Source: Pseudobdellovibrionaceae bacterium (GTDB taxonomy: Bacteria; Bdellovibrionota; Bdellovibrionia; Bdellovibrionales; Bdellovibrionaceae). Taken from it: 64,000 nt of DNA. The stretch covers positions 62,001-126,000 of the forward strand of contig JAHBUW010000013.1 in assembly GCA_019637875.1 (NCBI GenBank), given 5' to 3'. The notes beneath the pieces are model-generated. The model was given only the letters and a program-made list of their open reading frames with translations, was not told the DNA's origin and did not search any database. The position numbers were made by a program, and so were the translations under genes. Shown piece by piece: positions 19,445-26,843 of the stretch; within the stretch, counting starts at the first letter, position 1; each line of letters opens with the position of its first letter.

Positions 19445-19650
19445 GTTCTTGCCCTAAAGATCGGCAGGATTTCTTGAAAACTGAAAGCCAAAGAAATGTC
19501 GAAGTTCGCTTTCACGAAAAACTCTTAAGTTTGTAATTAATTGAGTTAATCCAAATGGTTATGCAATCTTCGGAGGCCTCAAATTCGAACGTTGGGTGTT
19601 CAGACAATCGACGTTTTCGGCCACATTTGGGGTCGGAATTAGGCCATCTA

Positions 19651-19678
19651 TTGACAACCTATGCGCAGCGTCTACAAT
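19651..19678 (+). promoter_or_regulatory. Near-consensus sigma70 promoter of rho
   Basis: TTGACA (19651-19656), a 16-base spacer and TACAAT (19673-19678). It predicts a start near 19685 and therefore an untranslated leader of roughly 175 bases before rho. It lies inside the 415-base gap between the PilZ gene and rho; the part of that gap from 19445 to 19650 shows nothing else I can support. Confidence 0.75.
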
Positions 19679-19684
19679 GAATCT

Positions 19685-19859
19685 CGACCAAGGTTCAGAG
19701 CCGAGTTATTCAAAGCCGGTAAGGCGCAATCCCTAACAAATGAATACTGTAAGAAGAGCTCTCGGCGCTTTTCGATAACCAGAATCCCTTATTCAATCAT
19801 TCCAAATCTAATTTTATATTTTCATTTTCTAGTTTGCCCCTCTTATCAAGGAGACCCAG
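19685..19859 (+). promoter_or_regulatory. AT-rich 5' leader of rho
   Basis: About 175 bases, distinctly richer in A+T than the surroundings, lie between the rho promoter and its TTG start. In E. coli and others the rho leader is the site of autogenous Rho-dependent attenuation, so a similar role is plausible. An AAGGAG sits at 19848-19853, just before the start. No stable hairpin was identified by eye. Confidence 0.4.
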
Positions 19860-21707
19860 TTGTCTGAGGACAAAGCCGCGACCGGCGAAACCACTAAAAA
19901 GAAAACCCGTAAAGTCGCCACGGCGGACAAAGCAGAGCGCGCTGAAAAAGGCGGCGGCGAGCCCCGCGAGATAGCGGAAGCTCCGGCGCCGCAGCCCCGT
20001 GAAGAGGCGCCCCGCGCGGAAGCTTCGGCTCCGCAGGAGTCAGGTCGAGGTGGTGGCGAAGCCCCCTCGGCCGCTCCGGACGCGCCCGCAGAAGGTGGCG
20101 GCGGTGGGAATCCGAACCAAGGTGGCGGCCGTCAAGAGCGGCAAGAGCGCCAGGGTGGCGGAGACCGCGGACAAGGCGGCGGAGACCGCAACCGTCATCA
20201 GGGCGGCGGCGGTGGCGACCGCGGGAATCGCGGCAACAACAACCGCTTCTTCGACAAACGCAATAATCAAGGTGGGGGCAAAGGCAACCACGGCGGCGGT
20301 GGCGGACGCAATGACGGCCGCAACAACTACCGCAACAATCAAGATCGTCACAACCGCTTCCGCGACGACGACCAGCCCGATTCGGGCCTCCCGCCGATTC
20401 AAACCGCCGAAGTTGACGTCGACCTTTCCCAGATCAATCTGACGGACGAGGAAAAGAGCTGGCTCTCGTCGAAGGATCTGAAGTCGAAGAACATCGGTCA
20501 GCTGAACGAACTCGCGATCAAACTCAAAATCGAGAACGCCGCGGGACTTCGTCGTCAGGATCTGGTCTTCGAAATTCTGAAACGCGCGGCTCGCCTGGGC
20601 GACATTTACGGTTCGGGTTGCTTGGAGATCCTGCCGGACGGCTACGGCTTCCTGCGTTCGCCCGATTACAACTACCTTCCGGGTCCCGATGACATCTACG
20701 TTTCCCCTTCGCAAATCCGCCGTTTCGGCCTGCGGACGGGTGACACCATCACGGGCACGGTTCGTCCTCCGAAAGAGGGCGAGCGTTACTTCGCGCTCTT
20801 GAAAGTGGACTCGCTCAACTTCGAAGCGGGCGAAGGCACCAAAGATAAAATCCTGTTCGATAACTTGACCCCCTTGTACCCGAACGAGCGTTTGAAGCTC
20901 GAGCACAGCCCTGCGGACTTCACGACTCGCGTCGTGGATCTGATGGCGCCTTTGGGTAAAGGTCAGCGCGCATTGATCGTGGCGCCTCCGCGCACCGGTA
21001 AGACCGTCCTGATGCAAAACATCGCGAATGCGATCTCGATCAACCACCCCGAGGTGAAACTGATCGTTCTGCTGATTGATGAGCGTCCCGAGGAAGTCAC
21101 CGACATGCTTCGTTCCGTGAAGGGCGAAGTCATTTCGTCGACCTTCGATGAACCGCCCACGCGTCACGTTCAAGTCGCGGAAATGGTTCTGGAAAAAGCG
21201 AAACGTCTGGTCGAACATAAACACGACGTCGTGATCCTGCTCGATTCGATCACGCGTCTGGCGCGCGCGTACAATACGGTCGTCCCGCCGTCGGGAAAAA
21301 TCCTGTCGGGGGGGGTGGACTCGAACGCGCTCCATAAACCGAAGCGTTTCTTCGGCGCGGCCCGTAACATCGAAGAGGGTGGCTCGCTCACGGTCATCGC
21401 GACCGCGCTGATCGACACCGGTTCGCGGATGGACGAGGTCATCTTCGAGGAATTCAAAGGAACCGGTAACGCCGAGATTCACTTGGATCGTAAGCTCATG
21501 GAAAAGCGGATCTTCCCCTGCATGGACATCAACAAGTCCGGCACGCGGAAAGAGGATCTGCTGATCGAGAAAAACGACCTGAATCGCCTGTGGATTCTGC
21601 GTAAAGTTCTGGCACCCATGAACGTCGTCGACGCCATGGAGTTCCTGACCGACAAGATTAGTGGTACCAAATCGAACACCGCGTTCTTAAGCGCGATGGG
21701 CGGCTAA
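19860..21707 (+). CDS. rho: Transcription termination factor Rho with disordered N-terminal extension
   Basis: A 615-residue hexameric RNA helicase that ends transcription. From about residue 195 the layout is standard: RhoN helical domain, cold-shock-like RNA-binding domain ([17 protein letters not shown]), then the RecA-like ATPase with Walker A APPRTGKT and the [11 protein letters not shown] segment. In front of it, residues 1-190 are a low-complexity extension: an Ala/Glu/Pro/Lys part followed by about 110 residues of Gly, Arg, Asn and Gln in GGGDRG/RGNRGNN-type repeats. The start is TTG with AAGGAG 6 bases before it. The extension may widen RNA binding or promote condensation, as reported for some other Rho proteins. 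Confidence 0.96.
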   Translation: MSEDKAATGETTKKKTRKVATADKAERAEKGGGEPREIAEAPAPQPREEAPRAEASAPQESGRGGGEAPSAAPDAPAEGGGGGNPNQGGGRQERQERQGGGDRGQGGGDRNRHQGGGGGDRGNRGNNNRFFDKRNNQGGGKGNHGGGGGRNDGRNNYRNNQDRHNRFRDDDQPDSGLPPIQTAEVDVDLSQINLTDEEKSWLSSKDLKSKNIGQLNELAIKLKIENAAGLRRQDLVFEILKRAARLGDIYGSGCLEILPDGYGFLRSPDYNYLPGPDDIYVSPSQIRRFGLRTGDTITGTVRPPKEGERYFALLKVDSLNFEAGEGTKDKILFDNLTPLYPNERLKLEHSPADFTTRVVDLMAPLGKGQRALIVAPPRTGKTVLMQNIANAISINHPEVKLIVLLIDERPEEVTDMLRSVKGEVISSTFDEPPTRHVQVAEMVLEKAKRLVEHKHDVVILLDSITRLARAYNTVVPPSGKILSGGVDSNALHKPKRFFGAARNIEEGGSLTVIATALIDTGSRMDEVIFEEFKGTGNAEIHLDRKLMEKRIFPCMDINKSGTRKEDLLIEKNDLNRLWILRKVLAPMNVVDAMEFLTDKISGTKSNTAFLSAMGG

Positions 21708-21834
21708 TTCAGCGTTCGAGCAGCTGATAAGTTACTGATTTCACGAGGGGATAAAGTCCTTGATAGGCCCTAACCCTTGTGATAACTCCTGCGGACTTAG
21801 CGACCTATTTTAGGCATTGATAGAGGATTTCGAG

Positions 21835-22077
21835 ATGAAAAAAGATTTGCACCCGAAAGTTTATGACGTCGTTTTCAAAGACGTTTCGAGCGATTTCTCC
21901 TTTTTGGGTCAGAGCACTCAAAAATCCGCTGAGACCACGGAGTGGGAAGGTAAGACCTACCCCTTGATCAAAGTGGAAATCTCGAGCGCATCGCACCCCT
22001 TCTACACGGGTAAACAACGTGTGATGGATACTGAAGGCCGCATCGACCGCTTCAAGAAGAAATACGGCCGCAAGTAG
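21835..22077 (+). CDS. rpmE: Large ribosomal subunit protein bL31, zinc-independent type B
   Basis: An 80-residue ribosomal protein. It starts [16 protein letters not shown], has the conserved [10 protein letters not shown] segment and ends in a basic RFKKKYGRK tail. There is no cysteine, so it lacks the CxxC zinc site of type A bL31 and matches type B (YkgM-like), which in many bacteria is the zinc-starvation paralogue. Whether a type A copy exists elsewhere is not visible. It has its own terminator and lies 127 bases after rho. Confidence 0.93.
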   Translation: MKKDLHPKVYDVVFKDVSSDFSFLGQSTQKSAETTEWEGKTYPLIKVEISSASHPFYTGKQRVMDTEGRIDRFKKKYGRK

Positions 22078-22102
22078 CGTCCCCACTGAATTTAGATCTC
22101 TT

Positions 22103-22129
22103 CGCCCGAGTGCAACCTCGGGCGTTTTT
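22103..22129 (+). terminator. Rho-independent terminator after rpmE
   Basis: Perfect 8-base stem CGCCCGAG/CTCGGGCG with a 6-base loop, followed by TTTTT at 22125-22129. Confidence 0.92.
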
Positions 22130-22185
22130 ATTTGTCCGCCCCTGTTTTCCGGCGGCCCTCATCGCCGCCGTCTCATCGGTGATCT

Positions 22186-23256
22186 ATGTTTTCCAAACTT
22201 GATGAAGTTGAATCCCGCTATGAGCAGGTGAATCTGCAGCTGCAGAATCCCGCCGTGGCTGGCGATCAGGCCAAATACCGTTCGCTCATGAAGGACTTCG
22301 CCGAAACCGGTAAAGTCGTCACCGTCTATCGTCAGTACAAGAAGCTCGTGAAGGAGCTTGCGGACAACCAAGAGCTCGTGAACGAGAACGACGAAGAAAT
22401 CCGTGCGATGGCGAAAGAAGAGATCCGCGAGATCGAGCGTCGGCTTCCCGAAATTGAAGAAGAGCTGAAGATCCTGCTGTTGCCGAAGGATCCGAACGAC
22501 GACAAAAACATCATCATGGAGATTCGCGCCGGCGCGGGTGGTGATGAGGCCAGTTTGTTTGCGGAAGAACTCTTCCGCGCCTATACGCACTACGCGGGAA
22601 AATTCGGCTGGCGCGTTCAGCTGATGTCGACGAGCGATGGGAACGTCGGCGGCTTCAAGGAGGTCATTGCGAGCATCAGCGGTGATCAGGTTTACTCTCG
22701 TTTGAAATTCGAATCGGGCGTTCATCGCGTCCAACGTGTTCCGAAAACGGAAACCCAAGGACGTGTTCATACGTCGACGATTACCGTTGCGATCATTCCC
22801 GAGCAGGAAGTTTCGGAAGTGAAACTGAATATGAACGAGATCCGTATCGACGTGACCCGCTCGCAAGGAGCCGGTGGGCAATCGGTCAATACGACGGACT
22901 CGGCCGTCCGGGCGACGCACTTGCCGACGGGGATCATCGTTTTCTGTCAGCAGGGAAAATCGCAGACCTCGAATAAAGAGATCGCCCTTCAGATTTTGTA
23001 TTCGAAACTTGTCGCTTTGGACGAAGAGAAACGGATGAAAGAGGCGTCGGATGCGCGTCTGGCGCAAATCGGAACGGGTGATCGTTCCGAACGTATCCGG
23101 ACCTACAACTTCCCCCAAAGCCGCATTACGGATCACCGGATTGGTTTTACAACCCATGCGATCCATGATGTGATGTCGGGCAGTGTGGACGTCGTGATTG
23201 ATCCCTTGATCGCGCACTTCCGCGCGGAAGCCCTCAAACAACAGACGCAGCAATAG
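22186..23256 (+). CDS. prfA: Peptide chain release factor 1
   Basis: Releases finished proteins at UAA and UAG. The 356-residue product carries the GGQ motif in [15 protein letters not shown] (residues 230-232) and the tripeptide anticodon as P-K-T at 186-188 in [13 protein letters not shown], the RF1-type PxT rather than the RF2-type SPF. Length is normal. It is followed 17 bases later by prmC, the methyltransferase that modifies the GGQ glutamine, a widely conserved pairing. Confidence 0.97.
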   Translation: MFSKLDEVESRYEQVNLQLQNPAVAGDQAKYRSLMKDFAETGKVVTVYRQYKKLVKELADNQELVNENDEEIRAMAKEEIREIERRLPEIEEELKILLLPKDPNDDKNIIMEIRAGAGGDEASLFAEELFRAYTHYAGKFGWRVQLMSTSDGNVGGFKEVIASISGDQVYSRLKFESGVHRVQRVPKTETQGRVHTSTITVAIIPEQEVSEVKLNMNEIRIDVTRSQGAGGQSVNTTDSAVRATHLPTGIIVFCQQGKSQTSNKEIALQILYSKLVALDEEKRMKEASDARLAQIGTGDRSERIRTYNFPQSRITDHRIGFTTHAIHDVMSGSVDVVIDPLIAHFRAEALKQQTQQ

Positions 23257-23273
23257 CTCTCGCGAGGCCGCCG

Positions 23274-24257
23274 ATGAAGATCCAGGAAGTCCTGACGAAG
23301 ACGACCCAATTCTTCAAAGAGAAGAAGATCGAAACCGCACGTCTTGATGCGGAACTTCTGATCTCGAAGGCCCTCGGTATTCGTCGTATCGACCTGTACA
23401 TGAAATTCGAACAGCCCTTGAAAGACACCGAGGTCACGCAGTGCCGTGAGTTCGTGCGTCGCCGCGCGGCCGGTGAGCCCGTCGCCTACATCTTGAATGA
23501 GAAGGGTTTCTTCGGTCTGGATTTCTTCGTGGATAAACGGGTGCTCATCCCGCGTCCGGAATCCGAGATGCTGGTTGAAACGGCGCTGGATTATCTGCAG
23601 GCGCTGCGTCCGAAGGCGCGCAAACTCAATAAATCGGCGACCAATCAAGACGTTGCCGTCGCGCAGGCCCTGCTGACTCAGGGAACGGATGTCGAGGCCG
23701 GAGCGACGACGGTCTTACCACCCGTGACGAGTGAGCCTTCTTCCGCCGAAGAGTTCCACATTATGGATCTGGGATGCGGTTCGGGTTGTCTGGCGCTCGC
23801 CACGATCGTGCAGCGCCCGGATGCGCGCGCGACTTTGGTTGATCGTAGCGAGCTCGCCCTGGATGTAGCGAAATTGAACGCCGAGAAACTCGGAGTCGCC
23901 GAGCGCTGCGAATGGCGCCAGGGGCGGGTGCAAGAGCTCTCGTTCGATGGCGACGTGGATGTGATTCTGGCGAATCCTCCCTACATCCGGAAGGGCGATC
24001 CGCTTTTGGAAAAAAATGTGGAAGTCTTCGAGCCCTCGCTCGCGTTGTTCGGCGGGGAATCGGGCATGGACGAAATCGAGCAGTGGCTACCGCGGGCTTA
24101 CGCCTGGTTGAAACCCGGCGGGCTTCTGGCGATGGAGATCGGTGCCGATCAGGGCGCCGCCACTCTGGCGGAATTTCAGAAAAATAATTTCATCGACTGT
24201 GAACTCAAAAAAGATCTGGCCGGACTTGATCGCGTAGTGACCGGCCGCAAAGGATAA
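23274..24257 (+). CDS. prmC: Release factor glutamine methyltransferase PrmC
   Basis: Methylates the Gln of the GGQ motif in release factors. The 327-residue product has the N-terminal helical domain, the conserved LIPRPESEMLVE segment, SAM-binding DLGCGSGCLALA and the catalytic ILANPPYI (NPPY at 234-237). Compared with the usual length of about 280 residues, there is an extra Ala/Thr/Pro/Lys-rich stretch of roughly 45-50 residues at about 110-160, just before the SAM motif. It sits directly between prfA and murA. Confidence 0.94.
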   Translation: MKIQEVLTKTTQFFKEKKIETARLDAELLISKALGIRRIDLYMKFEQPLKDTEVTQCREFVRRRAAGEPVAYILNEKGFFGLDFFVDKRVLIPRPESEMLVETALDYLQALRPKARKLNKSATNQDVAVAQALLTQGTDVEAGATTVLPPVTSEPSSAEEFHIMDLGCGSGCLALATIVQRPDARATLVDRSELALDVAKLNAEKLGVAERCEWRQGRVQELSFDGDVDVILANPPYIRKGDPLLEKNVEVFEPSLALFGGESGMDEIEQWLPRAYAWLKPGGLLAMEIGADQGAATLAEFQKNNFIDCELKKDLAGLDRVVTGRKG

Positions 24258-24261
24258 ACTT

Positions 24262-25524
24262 ATGGATAAAATGATCGTCAAGGGCGGAGCGGTTTTGAAT
24301 GGCGAAGTCGCCACGGGCGGCGCGAAGAACTCGGCCCTGAAACTCCTGTTCGCGGCCCTGCTCGCGGAAGGTGAACACATCTTCCATAACGTTCCCGATC
24401 TTCATGACATCATCGCGACAGGACAGCTTCTGCAGTCTCTCGGATGCGAGATGACCCGTGACGGAAACACGATTCGTTTGAAGGTGACGAAGCCGAAATC
24501 GATGGAAGCGCACTACGACCTGGTTCGTAAAATGCGCGCCTCGATCCTGTGCTTGGGTCCGCTCCTCACCAAATACGGCGAGGCCGTGGTTTCGCTTCCG
24601 GGTGGTTGCGCGATCGGTTCGCGCCCCATTGATCTGCACTTGGAAGGCATGAAGGCCTTGGGTGCGGAAATCGAGCTGAAGGACGGTTACGTTCACGCCC
24701 GCGCCAAGCGCCTGAAGGGCGCGCATTTCCTGTTCGAAATTTCAACCGTCGGCGGTACCGAGAACGTGATGATGGCGGCCGCTTTGGCCGAGGGTCGTAC
24801 GGTTCTAGAGAACGCGGCGAAAGAGCCCGAAATCGTCGATCTGGCGATGTACCTGAACGCCATGGGCGCGAAGATCAAGGGCTACGGTACGAGCGTCATC
24901 GAAATCGAAGGCGTCGAAAAGCTGAAGCCCGCGGAATACAGCGTGATGCCCGACCGGATCGAAGCGGGAACGCTCATCATCGCGGGCGCCATCACGGGCG
25001 GCGAAGTCACCGTGAAGAAAATGGTGCCTGAACACGTCGATTCGCTTCTGTTCAAACTGCGCGAAGCGGGATTTAAACTTTCGATCGGTCCGGATTCGGT
25101 GACCGTGCATCCGCAAAAGGGCTGGAAGGCCGTCGACATCACGACGCAGCCTTACCCGTTCTTCCCCACGGATTTGCAGGCGCAGTTCATGGCGCTGATG
25201 ACCGTCGCGGAAGGCACGAGCGTGATCTCGGAATCCGTTTTCGAGAACCGCTTCATGCACGTTCAAGAGCTCACGCGTTTGGGTGCGGACATTTCGCCAA
25301 AGACCCGTGTGGCGGTCGTGCGCGGTAAGCCGGGTGGCCTCAGCGGTGCGCCGGTGATGGCAACGGATCTGCGCGCGAGCGCGTCGCTGGTTCTCGCGGG
25401 CCTAGTGGCGAAGGGTGAGACCACCGTGAACCGCATCTACCATTTGGATCGCGGCTACGAAAAGCTCGAGGCGAAGCTAGCGTCCCTGGGCGGGCAAGTC
25501 CTCCGGCAGGGCGGTAGCGTCTGA
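24262..25524 (+). CDS. murA: UDP-N-acetylglucosamine 1-carboxyvinyltransferase MurA
   Basis: First committed step of peptidoglycan synthesis, transferring enolpyruvate to UDP-GlcNAc. The 420-residue product starts with the conserved [20 protein letters not shown] pattern. The active-site cysteine that is alkylated by fosfomycin is retained in [16 protein letters not shown]. The last base of the stop is the first base of the next ATG. Confidence 0.97.
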   Translation: MDKMIVKGGAVLNGEVATGGAKNSALKLLFAALLAEGEHIFHNVPDLHDIIATGQLLQSLGCEMTRDGNTIRLKVTKPKSMEAHYDLVRKMRASILCLGPLLTKYGEAVVSLPGGCAIGSRPIDLHLEGMKALGAEIELKDGYVHARAKRLKGAHFLFEISTVGGTENVMMAAALAEGRTVLENAAKEPEIVDLAMYLNAMGAKIKGYGTSVIEIEGVEKLKPAEYSVMPDRIEAGTLIIAGAITGGEVTVKKMVPEHVDSLLFKLREAGFKLSIGPDSVTVHPQKGWKAVDITTQPYPFFPTDLQAQFMALMTVAEGTSVISESVFENRFMHVQELTRLGADISPKTRVAVVRGKPGGLSGAPVMATDLRASASLVLAGLVAKGETTVNRIYHLDRGYEKLEAKLASLGGQVLRQGGSV

Positions 25525-25985
25525 TGCCGGTGACGGCCCCGGCCCAACCGTCGAACCGCTTGCCGCGGTGGATGTGGATTGTTCTGGGGGTCATGTTTCT
25601 GACCGCCGTCGGCCTCGCGATGGCGATGCCCTACCTGCAGAAGCTCTCCACTGAATCCGGTGATCGTCACCTCTTCGCGCAGGCGAACCGGGTGCGGGTC
25701 TTCGCCAACGCCCACAAAGCCAAGCACGGCGAGTTCCCCAAGACTCCCGAATCCTTCAAAGCGGTGACGCTGCCCGAAGGCGACCTCGAGAACGTCATCC
25801 TGATTACCGAGAGATCCGAAATCCCCGAGGTCTTCCACAAAGACCTTTTCGAAAGCTGGCTGCCTCGGTTTGAAAAGGAAGAGTTCCAAATCCTCTTCGT
25901 ATCTAGATCCCTCTCCGGTGAGAGGACGAGCCTCTGGCTGGTGAAGTCCGGCGCGACGAAACCGCTTAAACTCCTTGAGCGTTAG
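25524..25985 (+). CDS. Small single-pass membrane protein of unknown function
   Basis: A 153-residue product with one transmembrane helix (about residues 17-36) and a mainly charged C-terminal domain of about 115 residues. The part after the helix (ANRVRVFANAHKAKHGEFPKTPESF) resembles the post-helix region of pseudopilin-type and type II secretion G-like small proteins, but there is no prepilin cleavage motif. The ATG overlaps the murA stop. A terminator follows at 26042. Confidence 0.7.
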   Translation: MPVTAPAQPSNRLPRWMWIVLGVMFLTAVGLAMAMPYLQKLSTESGDRHLFAQANRVRVFANAHKAKHGEFPKTPESFKAVTLPEGDLENVILITERSEIPEVFHKDLFESWLPRFEKEEFQILFVSRSLSGERTSLWLVKSGATKPLKLLER

Positions 25986-26041
25986 GAAGATGAAGCCGCG
26001 CATGTCTAGAAGGCGGATTGTTCTGCGAGAGCCCCAAAAAT

Positions 26042-26074
26042 AAAAAGCCGGTCAGGGATCCTGCCGGCTTTTTT
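26042..26074 (+). terminator. Rho-independent terminator after the murA unit
   Basis: AAAAAGCCGG-T-CAGG pairs with CCTG-CCGGCTTTTTT (one bulged base, GAT loop) and ends in a T-tract. The A-rich left arm could also let it act on the minus strand. Confidence 0.88.
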
Positions 26075-26101
26075 CTTTTCGGAAACGTCGTTCCCAGAAA
26101 A

Positions 26102-26141
26102 GAAAAAGCCTCATCCTGGAGGGGGGGTGGACGAGGCTTTT
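26102..26141 (-). terminator. Terminator of the minus-strand exported protein gene
   Basis: Minus-strand hairpin with stem AAAAGCCTC/GAGGCTTTT extended by TCC/GGA after one mismatch and a C-rich loop, ending in TTTTTCTTTT. It lies downstream of the gene at 26208-26636. Confidence 0.75.
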
Positions 26142-26207
26142 AAGGACTTATTCAAATTTTAGAATTGCGCGGGTTCAGGAGGGGACTTGAACCCGCGCTG
26201 CAAAACA

Positions 26208-26636
26208 CTACTGAAGGATACTCACGTTATAAACAATCACCACAGGGGCGACCGGCATACGCTCTTCGATGGCTTGGAGGGGGTTAGCCATCTGAAATTC
26301 GTAAACCGGACCGACCTTGTGTTTGATTTCAAATCCAATCACTTCAACCACCTGACCATTGAAGTTGGTCAAATCTTGGTTGGAGCGGAGTTCGTAAGTC
26401 GCGTCTTCGGTCATCAAGTAAGTCTGACCATCGACGGACACGATCATCTCACCCACGAAACTTTGCAGCTGGTTGGCTGCCGAAGCCTGCGGGGGTTGCG
26501 GGAAGATGCGCATTTCAGTGGCGCGAGCCGATGCCGAAAGACCGATGATCAAGAGGACGTAAAGACCAATCAGAGTATTGCGGACTTTGCGTTGCTTGAG
26601 GCCGTTCTTCAGGATGTTCATCATGCTGCTTTTCAT
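26208..26636 (-). CDS. Small exported protein, possibly OB-fold
   Basis: A 142-residue product starting at the ATG at 26636, where an AGGGAG lies about 9 bases upstream; the frame is open further but without protein-like sequence. A basic N-terminus and hydrophobic segment (about residues 20-38, then SARATE) make a signal peptide. The mature part alternates short strands (MIVSVDGQTYLMTED, GQVVEVIGFEIKHKVGPVYEF), compatible with an OB-like fold as in BOF-type periplasmic proteins. The family is not certain. Monocistronic, divergent from the next gene with a 207-base gap. Confidence 0.72.
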   Translation of the reverse strand: MKSSMMNILKNGLKQRKVRNTLIGLYVLLIIGLSASARATEMRIFPQPPQASAANQLQSFVGEMIVSVDGQTYLMTEDATYELRSNQDLTNFNGQVVEVIGFEIKHKVGPVYEFQMANPLQAIEERMPVAPVVIVYNVSILQ

Positions 26637-26843
26637 TGTGTGCGTCTCCCTGACTCCTTTCGATACAGCAAGGGGAGTGCCAACTAGTTTGACAGTCGAG
26701 AAGCCTTTATATTCGAGATGAGATCCGCTTGCCGGATCCAAAATCGATCTAGACGTGGTTCCAAGCTGGACTTTGGTTCCATTGTTGAACCGAGAGGGAA
26801 TTGGACTCGGGGGAACCCAAAACACGAGTTAAAATCAAGGTCT

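Noticed and set aside
19661-19867. 68-codon frame in the rho leader as a leader peptide
   Set aside because: Its start lies between the -35 and -10 elements of the proposed promoter, so it would not be in the transcript; no ribosome site.
20040-21482. Minus-strand frame of 480 residues opposite rho
   Set aside because: It is wholly antisense to a conserved gene and has low-complexity composition; no supporting start or ribosome site.
26689-26713. TTGACA and TATATT as a promoter for the GYF/TPR gene
   Set aside because: The spacer is only 13 bases, too short for sigma70.
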